Of a DNA stretch of 25,863 nucleotides, positions 1-6,538 are shown piece after piece. Source of the DNA: DATARH01 sp050181375. Its GTDB lineage: Bacteria; Pseudomonadota; Alphaproteobacteria; ATCC43930; CGMCC-115725. The stretch covers positions 1 through 25,863 of the forward strand of contig JBFXDF010000027.1 in the NCBI GenBank assembly GCA_050181375.1. The letters are read 5' to 3'. The notes beneath the pieces were generated by a model, which did no database searches, had not been told where the DNA came from, and saw nothing but the letters and a program-made list of their open reading frames with translations. Position 1 is the stretch's first letter. Each line of letters starts with the position of its first letter. A program made the position numbers and the translations under genes.

Positions 1-147
1 GAACAGCGATGCGCGCGCCGCCGCGTCGTCGAGGTGAAACGGCTGCGGATCGAACTCGGCCGCGAAGGCGGTAATCGCGGCGGCGTCGATGCGCAGCCTC
101 GGCGAGCGATATGTCTGCCCGGCGGCAATGTCCTCGAAGTACAGCAT
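1..147 (-). CDS. MaoC-like dehydratase family protein, N-terminal part (runs off window)
   Basis: The reading frame starts with ATG at 147 and stays open to the window edge, giving 49 residues. The N-terminus reads FEDIAAGQ and is followed about 23 residues later by DPQPFHLD, the pattern of the hot-dog fold MaoC/R-specific enoyl-CoA hydratase family. The Asp33-Pro-x-Pro-Phe-His38 stretch is the usual conserved start of the hydratase fold; the catalytic region would include it. The gene lies 23 bp downstream of a Lin0512-family gene on the same strand, so the three minus-strand genes probably form one operon. The substrate cannot be inferred because most of the protein is outside the window. 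Confidence 0.75.
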   Translation of the reverse strand, partial: MLYFEDIAAGQTYRSPRLRIDAAAITAFAAEFDPQPFHLDDAAARASLF

Positions 148-170
148 TGCCGGGCGGGGACCAGCGCTTG

Positions 171-512
171 TCAGGGCAGGTCCAGGCGCACCGTCACGGC
201 GGCGCTGGCGATGATCGCGACATCGCCGCCCGCCTCGTCCGGCACGTCGAGGCCGCCCTTCACGACGGTGACGCCGACCTGGCCGTGCGGCAGCACCGCC
301 TTGACCGCGTCGGCGTCGACACGCTGCGGCTGCTGCACGCCGACCGTGACCGCCACCCGCATCGTGCGCGAGTCGATACCGAGGCTGCGGATCAGGCTCA
401 ACGAGCTGTGGTGGATGGCATCCTCGACCGCGCGCACTGCCGCCTTTGTGTAGTCGCCGCCGTGCAGATCGTTGCCGGTGCCGAATTCGGTGATGATGCG
501 CTTCAGCGTCAC
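171..512 (-). CDS. Lin0512 family protein, copy A
   Basis: This 113-residue protein begins with a GTG codon whose GTGA overlaps the TGA stop of the upstream paralogue, so translation is probably coupled. The sequence carries the Lin0512-family signature: an early EFGTG-DLHG-DYTKAAVRA block, a central MRV-VTVGV strand, and a VLPHG turn before a C-terminal hydrophobic beta region. It aligns without gaps to copy B, with 61 of 113 positions identical by hand count. The family has no assigned reaction that I know of; small size and alternating strands suggest an oligomeric alpha/beta fold. No signal peptide or membrane segment is present. The neighbouring MaoC-like gene hints at an acyl-CoA or small-molecule pathway, but this is only context. 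Confidence 0.85.
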   Translation of the reverse strand: MTLKRIITEFGTGNDLHGGDYTKAAVRAVEDAIHHSSLSLIRSLGIDSRTMRVAVTVGVQQPQRVDADAVKAVLPHGQVGVTVVKGGLDVPDEAGGDVAIIASAAVTVRLDLP

Positions 513-874
513 GGCCGCGCCTCCCGCAGCCCCTCTGGCAGATCGAGCCGGACGACGGCGGCGGCGTTGGCGAGAATGGTCGCGTTGGTGCCCTCGTCAT
601 TGGCGATTTCGAGACCGCCCTCGACGACGGTGACGGTTCCAGTGCCGTGCGGCAGCACTTCCAGCACGGCATCCTTGTCGACCAGCTCCGGACGCGGCAC
701 CCCGATCGTGACCTCGACCCGCATCGAATCGACCGGCTGCCCGAGCGCATTGGCGACGCTCAGCGAATTGTGCCAGAGCGCGTCGCGCAGCGCCCGCACC
801 GCCGCCTTCGTATAGTCGCGGCCGCGAATATCGGTTCCCATGCCGATCTGCAGCACCATCCGTTTCAATGCCAT
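509..874 (-). CDS. Lin0512 family protein, copy B
   Basis: This 121-residue protein starts with ATG at 874, about 6 bases after a GGGAGG ribosome-binding site. The same frame remains open far upstream but has no family similarity there, so the short start is preferred. It shares the family blocks DYTKAAVRA, NSLSV, MRVEVTIGV, VLPHG and VRLDLP with the downstream copy A and has an eight-residue C-terminal extension. The two genes overlap by four bases. A tandem pair retaining about half identity suggests an old duplication with two maintained roles, possibly subunits of one complex; this is inference. Function unknown. Confidence 0.85.
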   Translation of the reverse strand: MALKRMVLQIGMGTDIRGRDYTKAAVRALRDALWHNSLSVANALGQPVDSMRVEVTIGVPRPELVDKDAVLEVLPHGTGTVTVVEGGLEIANDEGTNATILANAAAVVRLDLPEGLREARP

Positions 875-971
875 GAGCACCTCCCGCGCCGGCGGCCTGA
901 TCTCACAGCCTTGCCAGGGTCGCCGCAAGGGCAAAAATTGCGCCCCGCTACCGCAACTCTCCGCACCCCCG

Positions 972-977
972 TAAAAT
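972..977 (+). promoter_or_regulatory. Candidate -10 box of pip
   Basis: TAAAAT lies so close to the ATG at 984 that a transcript starting 6-7 bases downstream would begin at the start codon. No Shine-Dalgarno sequence precedes that ATG and the -35 region is poor. The site therefore fits a leaderless mRNA, but it is weak evidence alone. Confidence 0.3.
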
Positions 978-983
978 ACGGCG

Positions 984-1934
984 ATGAACACGCGCCGCGA
1001 CCTGTTTCCGCCGATCGAGCCGTATCGCACCGGCCAGCTGAAGATCGACGCGCGCCATACGATGTACTGGGAGGAATCGGGCAATCGGCAAGGCCCGGCG
1101 ATCCTGTTTCTGCACGGCGGTCCGGGGGCCGGCGCGACATCGGTGCATCGCCGGTTTTTCGACCCCGGTTTCTGGCGCATTGTCGTGTTCGACCAGCGCG
1201 GCAGCGGCCGTTCGACACCGCTCGGTGAGCTTAGCGACAACACCCCCGCGCATCTCGTCGCCGACATCGAGCGCCTGCGTAGCGAACTCGGTGTCGCGGA
1301 ATGGGTGGTGTTTGGCGGCTCGTGGGGGTCGACGCTGGCGCTGCTCTACGCGCAGAGCCATCCCGAGCGCGTCGCCGGGTTGATCCTGCGCGGGATTTTT
1401 CTCTGCCGCCGCAGCGAAATCGACTGGTTTCTGTACGGCATGCGCACCGTGTTTCCCGAGGCGTGGCGCGCCTTCGCCGGGTTTCTGCCGGAAGCGGAGC
1501 GCGCCGATCTGCTCGCCGGGTACTATCGCCGCCTGATCGATCCGGACCCCCGCGTGCATATGGCGGCGGCGCGCGCCTGGAGCATCTACGAGGGCGCCTG
1601 CTCAACGCTGCTGCCCAACCCGGAAACGGTTGCCGCCTTCGGCGAGGACCGGCTGGCGCTCGGGCTGGCGCGGATCGAGGCGCATTTCTTTACCAGCCAT
1701 CTGGTTCCGCCCGATGCCGATCTCGTCGCCAATCTCGGCCGCATCCGGCATCTGCCGGCGGTTATCGTGCAGGGGCGCTACGACATGATCTGCCCGATTC
1801 GCAGCGCCGACGAGCTGGTCCTCGCCTGGCCGGAGGCCGAGTACGTTATCGTACGCGACGCCGGTCATTCGGCGATGGAGCCGGGCATTCGCGAGCAGCT
1901 TGTCCTCGCCACCGAGCGCGCCAAGCGCTGGTAA
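984..1934 (+). CDS. pip: Proline iminopeptidase (alpha/beta hydrolase, S33)
   Basis: This 316-residue cytoplasmic enzyme would release N-terminal proline from peptides. The oxyanion-hole motif HGGPGAG is at 44-50, followed by FDQRGSGRS at 69-77. The nucleophile elbow GGSWGS places the catalytic serine at 113. The remaining triad is Asp267 in GRYDMICP and His295 in AGHSAMEPG. Length and motif order match bacterial proline iminopeptidases, and the typical cap domain lies between residues about 140 and 245. No signal peptide is visible. The gene stands alone, diverging from the Lin0512 operon. There is no Shine-Dalgarno sequence before the ATG, in line with a possible leaderless transcript. Confidence 0.93.
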   Translation: MNTRRDLFPPIEPYRTGQLKIDARHTMYWEESGNRQGPAILFLHGGPGAGATSVHRRFFDPGFWRIVVFDQRGSGRSTPLGELSDNTPAHLVADIERLRSELGVAEWVVFGGSWGSTLALLYAQSHPERVAGLILRGIFLCRRSEIDWFLYGMRTVFPEAWRAFAGFLPEAERADLLAGYYRRLIDPDPRVHMAAARAWSIYEGACSTLLPNPETVAAFGEDRLALGLARIEAHFFTSHLVPPDADLVANLGRIRHLPAVIVQGRYDMICPIRSADELVLAWPEAEYVIVRDAGHSAMEPGIREQLVLATERAKRW

Positions 1935-2095
1935 TCGGCTTTCACGCTTCGGTTTCGCTTGCGGCTGTTGTGATCGCCTCTAAGATGCGCTGCGGAGACC
2001 GGCCCGAAGCCGGCGCGATCCGAGGCGCAGCGTGCCCGCCCACCGACCGCGCGGAGGCGATGGCCGCAACGGGTTCGATCGGGGGCGGGGAGTGC

Positions 2096-2656
2096 ATGAC
2101 AGCGGATAAATGGCGAGCGGTGCGGTCCGGCGCGTTCCCGGCGTTGACGATCGCCGTGGCGATCATTGCGGCCGTCGCGCATCCCGTGTCCGCCCGTGCC
2201 CAACTGAGCGTCGGTTCGCCGTCCGATCCGCCGCGCGTTGCCCTCGGCGCCGGCGCGTTCGATATTACGCCGGACAACGGTAACAGCGCCCGTACTGCCG
2301 CGGAATTTCGCGGCGAATACCATTTCGGCGACGTGCTGTGGTTTGTGTCGCCGTTCGTCGGTGTCATGGCGACGAGCAATGCGGCGTTCTACGGCTATGG
2401 CGGGTTCGGGATCGACATCAATTTCGGCCCGAACGTGGTATTGACGCCGAATGTCGCCGGCGGGTTTTTCTCGCGCGGTTCGGGAACCAATCTCGGGTCG
2501 TGGTGGGAATTCCGCACCGGGGCCGAGTTGGCTTGGCGCTTCGACAACATGAGCCGGCTCGGCATCGCCTTAACTCACATGTCGAATGCCGGGCTGACAA
2601 AGCGCAATCCCGGAGCGCAATCGGTGCTGCTCATGTACAGCGTGCCGCTGTACTGA
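2096..2656 (+). CDS. PagL-like acyloxyacyl hydrolase family outer-membrane protein
   Basis: This 186-residue protein starts with ATG at 2096 after GGGGAG. It has a signal peptide (basic start, hydrophobic 14-29, likely cleavage near Ala35-Gln36). The rest is an alternating aromatic/hydrophobic beta-barrel pattern ending in Tyr-Ser-Val-Pro-Leu-Tyr, typical of an outer-membrane barrel. The block RLGIALTHMSNAGL holds His161 and Ser163, matching the His-x-Ser of the lipid A 3-O-deacylase PagL. In PagL the catalytic Glu lies 12 residues after that Ser; here this position is Gln175, in NPGAQS. If the alignment is right, the enzyme is altered or inactive. The predicted place of action is lipid A in the outer leaflet. 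A longer upstream open frame exists but would lose the signal peptide. Confidence 0.8.
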   Translation: MTADKWRAVRSGAFPALTIAVAIIAAVAHPVSARAQLSVGSPSDPPRVALGAGAFDITPDNGNSARTAAEFRGEYHFGDVLWFVSPFVGVMATSNAAFYGYGGFGIDINFGPNVVLTPNVAGGFFSRGSGTNLGSWWEFRTGAELAWRFDNMSRLGIALTHMSNAGLTKRNPGAQSVLLMYSVPLY

Positions 2657-2687
2657 TCCCCGTCTGAGTGGGGGCCTATTCAAGCTG

Positions 2688-2709
2688 GACAGCGTCCGTA
2701 ACCGCTGTC
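2688..2709. terminator. Stem-loop between converging pagL-like gene and secA
   Basis: GACAGCG and CGCTGTC form a perfect 7-bp stem with an 8-base loop, located between two converging genes. There is no T tract on either side, so intrinsic termination is uncertain. Confidence 0.4.
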
Positions 2710-2738
2710 GCGCACCCCTCTGGCAAAACCGATTGCAG

Positions 2739-2764
2739 TGCCCCGCGGCGTTTGCCCCGCGGCG
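2739..2764. repeat. 12-bp direct repeat downstream of secA
   Basis: TGCCCCGCGGCG occurs twice, at 2739-2750 and 2753-2764, separated by two bases. Each copy contains CCGCGG. It lies directly after the secA stop codon. No function is evident. Confidence 0.6.
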
Positions 2765-2772
2765 ACGCCGGA

Positions 2773-5553
2773 TCAGAGGCGGCCGTGGCAGTGCTTGTAT
2801 TTGCGCCCCGATCCGCATGGGCACGGCGCGTTGCGCCCGGTTCCGGCCCAGGGTGCCCGCGCCACCGCGCCGCCTTCTCCGCCCCGCTCCCTCAGATCAG
2901 CTCCGGCGGCGGCGACTCCGACGCGTCCGCTCTCTCGGCGCGCGCCGCCCGCCCCCACCGCGGTGGATCGCCGGGACGGCGGGGCGGCCTCCGCCATCAC
3001 CGCCTCCGGTTCGAGCGGAAACTCCTCGGAATACGACAATTCACCGAACGGCACCGGCTCGGGTTCGGGCGGCACGTCCGTGCGGATCTCGAGATGAGTC
3101 AGCGCACCCGTCACCTGCTCGCGCAACGTCGCCAGCATCCCCTCGAACAACTCGAACGCCTCGCGCTTGTATTCGTTGAGCGGGTCGCGCTGCGCATAGG
3201 CGCGCAAATTGATGCCTTGCCGGAGATGATCGAGCTGCAGCAGATGCTCTTTCCAGATGTGGTCGAGGAATTGCAGCAGCAGGCTCTTCTCAGCCATGCG
3301 CATCAACTCCTCGCCGAACGTGCCCTCCTTTCCCTTCATGAGCCCCTCGGATGCCTCGACCAGGCGATCCTCCACGGTCCGCCGGTCGATACCCTCCTCC
3401 TTGGCCCAGTCGGCGAGCGGCACGTCGAGCGCCAAAAGCCGCAGGCATTCGGGGTGCAGCCCGGCGATGTCCCATTGCTCGGGGAGGGCGTTCTCCGGGA
3501 TCGCGCGCGCGACGATTTCCGCGATCGTCTCGTTGCGCATGTCAACAATCGTCGCCGCGACTTCCTCGGCGTTCATGATCTCGCGGCGCTGCTCGTAAAC
3601 GACCTTGCGCTGGTCGTTCATCACGTCGTCGTACTTTAAGAGTTGCTTGCGGATGTCGTAGTTGCGCGCCTCGACCTTTTGCTGCGCCTTGGCCAGCGCC
3701 TTGTTGACCCACGGGTGGATGATCGCCTCGCCCTCCTTGAGGCCGAGCCGCCCCAGCATCGATTCCATCCGCTCGGAGCCGAAGATCCGCATCAGATCGT
3801 CTTCGAGCGAGACAAAGAATTTCGAGGCGCCGGGATCGCCTTGACGGCCGGACCGGCCGCGCAGCTGGTTGTCGATCCGGCGGCTCTCGTGCCGTTCGCT
3901 GCCGATCACGAACAGGCCGCCCGCCTCGCGCACAACTTCGCGCGCCGCCTCGATCTCGGCGCGGATTTCGGCGGCGCGGCGCTCGCGCTCGACCTCGTCC
4001 CCGATCAGCGCCAGTTCGACCTTCAAGCGCATGTCGAGATTGCCGCCGAGCTGGATATCGGTACCGCGCCCGGCCATGTTGGTCGCGATCGTCACGGCGC
4101 CGGGACGGCCCGCCTGGGCAATGATGTAGGCCTCCTGCTCGTGATATCGGGCGTTCAGCACGTTGTGCTCGATTTTGTTCTTTTTGAGCAGCGCCGACAG
4201 CGCCTCCGATTTCTCGATGCTGACCGTGCCGCACAACACCGGCTGCTTGCGGTCGCGGCACTCGGCGATCTGATTGACGATCGCGTCGAATTTCTCGCGC
4301 GTCGAGCGATAGACCTCGTCGTCGGTGTCGGTGCGTGCTACAGGCAGGTTGGTCGGCACCTCAATAACTTCGAGCTTGTAGATGTCGCCGAACTCTTCCG
4401 CCTCGGTCATCGCCGTGCCGGTCATCCCGGCGAGTTTCGGATACATGCGGAAATAATTCTGGAACGTAATCGAGGCGAGCGTCTGGTTTTCGTTCTGAAC
4501 CGTGACGGCTTCTTTCGCTTCCAGCGCCTGGTGCAACCCCTCCGAGTAGCGTCGCCCTTCCATCATGCGGCCGGTGAATTCGTCGATGATGATGATCTTG
4601 TCGTCCTTGACGATGTACTCGGTATCGCGCGCGAATAATTTATGCGCGCGCAGCGCCTGGTTCACATGATGAACCAGCGACACGTTGTGGATATCGTACA
4701 ACCCGCCGACATGCAGCAGACCGTGCTCGCGCAGCAGTTCTTCCATCTTCTCCTGACCTGGCTCGGTCAGGGTAACGGTCTTCTGTTTTTCGTCCTTCTC
4801 GTAATCGTCGGGTTCGAGCGCCGGGATCAGCTTGTCGACCTGAATATACAGCTCGGAATTGTCCTCGGTCGGGCCGGATATGATCAGCGGCGTGCGCGCT
4901 TCGTCGATCAGGATCGAATCGACCTCGTCAACGATCGCATATTGAAACGGCCGGTGGACCATATCCTCCAGCCGAAACTTCATGTTATCGCGCAGATAGT
5001 CAAAACCGAGCTCGTTGTTCGTACCGTACGTGACGTCGCAGAGGTAAGCTTCCTGCCGCTGATAATCGTCCAGCTCGTGAACGATGACGCCGACGCTCAT
5101 GCCGAGAAAACGATAGATCTGCCCCATCCACTCGGAGTCGCGTTTCGCGAGGTAGTCGTTGACCGTGACGACATGCACCCCGTTGCCGGCGAGCGCGTTC
5201 AGATAGACTGGCAGGGTAGCGACCAGGGTTTTGCCCTCGCCGGTCTTCATCTCGGCGATCATGCCGCGATGCAGCACGATCCCGCCCATCAACTGCACAT
5301 CGAAATGGCGCTGGCCCAGCGTGCGTTTCGCGGCCTCGCGAACGGTCGCGAATGCCTCGACGAGCAGATCGTCGAGTTCGGCTCCGTCCGCGAGCCGCTG
5401 TTTGAACTCGGCGGTGCGGCCGCGCAACGCCTCGTCCGACAGCGATTCAAGCTGCGGCTCCAGCTCGTTGATCTGATCGACCAGCGGGCGGAGGCTCTTG
5501 ATATAGCGATCGTTGGCGGAGCCGAACAGCCGCCGGGCTAAGGCGCCGAACAT
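2773..5553 (-). CDS. secA: Preprotein translocase ATPase SecA
   Basis: This 926-residue motor drives secreted proteins through SecYEG. The Walker A motif MKTGEGKT is at 102-109, with VVTVNDYLAKRD after it. The DEVD Walker B is at 209-212, then SILIDEARTPLIISGP. The second nucleotide-binding half is marked by TNMAGRGTDIQLGGN and IDNQLRGRSGRQGDPG. The C-terminus has the SecB- and metal-binding tail CPCGSGRKYKHCH (Cys911, Cys913, Cys922, His923), preceded by a Gly/Ala-rich linker. The length is normal for the family. The ATG at 5553 follows a GAGG Shine-Dalgarno. The substrate-facing partners secD, secF and yajC are elsewhere in this window as a separate operon. Confidence 0.98.
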   Translation of the reverse strand: MFGALARRLFGSANDRYIKSLRPLVDQINELEPQLESLSDEALRGRTAEFKQRLADGAELDDLLVEAFATVREAAKRTLGQRHFDVQLMGGIVLHRGMIAEMKTGEGKTLVATLPVYLNALAGNGVHVVTVNDYLAKRDSEWMGQIYRFLGMSVGVIVHELDDYQRQEAYLCDVTYGTNNELGFDYLRDNMKFRLEDMVHRPFQYAIVDEVDSILIDEARTPLIISGPTEDNSELYIQVDKLIPALEPDDYEKDEKQKTVTLTEPGQEKMEELLREHGLLHVGGLYDIHNVSLVHHVNQALRAHKLFARDTEYIVKDDKIIIIDEFTGRMMEGRRYSEGLHQALEAKEAVTVQNENQTLASITFQNYFRMYPKLAGMTGTAMTEAEEFGDIYKLEVIEVPTNLPVARTDTDDEVYRSTREKFDAIVNQIAECRDRKQPVLCGTVSIEKSEALSALLKKNKIEHNVLNARYHEQEAYIIAQAGRPGAVTIATNMAGRGTDIQLGGNLDMRLKVELALIGDEVERERRAAEIRAEIEAAREVVREAGGLFVIGSERHESRRIDNQLRGRSGRQGDPGASKFFVSLEDDLMRIFGSERMESMLGRLGLKEGEAIIHPWVNKALAKAQQKVEARNYDIRKQLLKYDDVMNDQRKVVYEQRREIMNAEEVAATIVDMRNETIAEIVARAIPENALPEQWDIAGLHPECLRLLALDVPLADWAKEEGIDRRTVEDRLVEASEGLMKGKEGTFGEELMRMAEKSLLLQFLDHIWKEHLLQLDHLRQGINLRAYAQRDPLNEYKREAFELFEGMLATLREQVTGALTHLEIRTDVPPEPEPVPFGELSYSEEFPLEPEAVMAEAAPPSRRSTAVGAGGARRESGRVGVAAAGADLRERGGEGGAVARAPWAGTGRNAPCPCGSGRKYKHCHGRL

Positions 5554-5900
5554 GAAAACCTCGAATAAAAGCAGCCAGGAAGAGCGGATGCGGAGCGCAC
5601 GGCGACAATCGACAGATAGGCCGCGACTGCCGGAGTGTCAATTCGCCGGACAGGCGCCGCCGAATGCGTCTTCCCCGGACTAACGCTCGACGCGCGTATT
5701 CGCACCCGGCGGAAGCAATCGTCAGGGAATCTCCCGACTGTCATTTCCGGCCGCTCGAAGGCCAAAGCCTGCGTATCCATGATCGGCGGAACGGCGGCCG
5801 CGCACCGGCCTCGTTCTCCGCGGCGTTTCCCCGGCCAGCTTGTCCAGCTGCCGGGGTGGATTCCCTGGGAAATCAACGCGGTGGATTGACGCGTTGACAG
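5554..5900. other. Gene-free stretch between secA and dksA
   Basis: This divergent intergenic region should carry the secA promoter, but I see no convincing -35/-10 pair on the minus strand. Short open frames here have no ribosome-binding site, family similarity or protein-like composition. No repeats or RNA structures stand out. Confidence 0.5.
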
Positions 5901-5929
5901 TTGAATCGGGTGAACTCGATTCATATACT
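5901..5929 (+). promoter_or_regulatory. dksA promoter with inverted repeat and two GANTC sites
   Basis: TTGAAT (5901-5906) and TATACT (5924-5929) are spaced 17 bp, a good sigma70-type promoter about 35 bp before dksA. A perfect inverted repeat, TGAATCG at 5902-5908 and CGATTCA at 5917-5923 with an 8-bp spacer, fills the -35 and spacer. Each arm contains a GANTC site, the CcrM methylation target in Alphaproteobacteria (GAATC 5903-5907, GATTC 5918-5922). A second TTGACA sits at 5894-5899 but is too far from the -10. Confidence 0.6.
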
Positions 5930-5963
5930 CCGCCGCCGTTTGAACGGGGGTTTGGGGAGAGCG

Positions 5964-6380
5964 ATGCGCCCGGATTTGCCGCCAGACTATCGTCCGAGCG
6001 ATGACGAAGAGTTCATGAACCCGCTGCAGCTCGAATATTTCCGGCAGAAGCTGCTGCGCTGGCGCGCCGAGCTTCTCGCCGATTCGACCGGCACATTGCG
6101 CCATTTGCAGGAAGAGAGCCTGTTGAAGCCGGATCTGAGCGATCGCGCCTCGCTCGAAACCGAGCGGGCGATCGAGCTGCGCACGCGCGACCGCGAGCGC
6201 AAGCTCATCTCGAAAATCGATGCCGCGCTTCAGCGCATTGAGAGCGGCACTTTCGGCTTCTGCGAGGAAACCGATCAGCCGATCGGCATCCGGCGGCTCG
6301 AAGCACGCCCGATCGCGACGCTGACGATCGAAGCGCAGGAACGGCATGAGCGGATGGAGCGCACCTATCGCGACGAGTGA
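5964..6380 (+). CDS. dksA: RNA polymerase-binding transcription factor DksA
   Basis: This 138-residue protein starts with ATG at 5964 after GGGGAG; the open frame continues upstream only through promoter sequence. DksA enters the RNA polymerase secondary channel and, with ppGpp, adjusts rRNA, ribosomal and amino-acid gene transcription. The N-terminus has the alphaproteobacterial PSDDEEFMNP block (11-20). A long coiled coil follows (about 22-92), with the acidic tip D57-L-S-D60-R-A62. The zinc-finger region is degenerate: Cys100-E-E-Thr103, 17 residues, then Thr121-I-E-Ala124, so only one of four usual zinc ligands remains. The ending RPIATLTIEAQERHE is typical. cckA follows after 158 bp in the same direction. 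Confidence 0.95.
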   Translation: MRPDLPPDYRPSDDEEFMNPLQLEYFRQKLLRWRAELLADSTGTLRHLQEESLLKPDLSDRASLETERAIELRTRDRERKLISKIDAALQRIESGTFGFCEETDQPIGIRRLEARPIATLTIEAQERHERMERTYRDE

Positions 6381-6435
6381 TGCTTTCCGGCGGGCAATTT
6401 GGCGCGCTCGCGCCGGGGACGAAATAACTACGGAT

Positions 6436-6450
6436 TTAAGCCGCCGTTAA
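6436..6450 (+). promoter_or_regulatory. CtrA-type binding site upstream of cckA
   Basis: TTAA (6436-6439), seven bases, TTAA (6447-6450), followed by C, is an exact match to the CtrA consensus TTAA-N7-TTAA(C). It is the only such match I find in the window and lies 88 bp before the cckA ATG. A GACTC (GANTC) site lies nearby at 6504-6508. Confidence 0.65.
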
Positions 6451-6538
6451 CGCGTCGTTCGCAATTCTGCAGCCGGGCCGTCGAGGGGCGCGACCCGGCG
6501 TGCGACTCCAGGATCGCAACGAGAGCGGGGCATCGAGC

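Noticed and set aside
111..815. Plus-strand frame with an apparent internal duplication
   Set aside because: The duplication is the antisense image of the two Lin0512 paralogues.
5635..5889. 84-codon plus frame upstream of dksA
   Set aside because: No ribosome-binding site, atypical composition, and it overlaps other equally open frames.
5894..5929. TTGACA at 5894 as the dksA -35
   Set aside because: 24 bp from TATACT is too far; TTGAAT at 5901 gives the proper 17-bp spacing.
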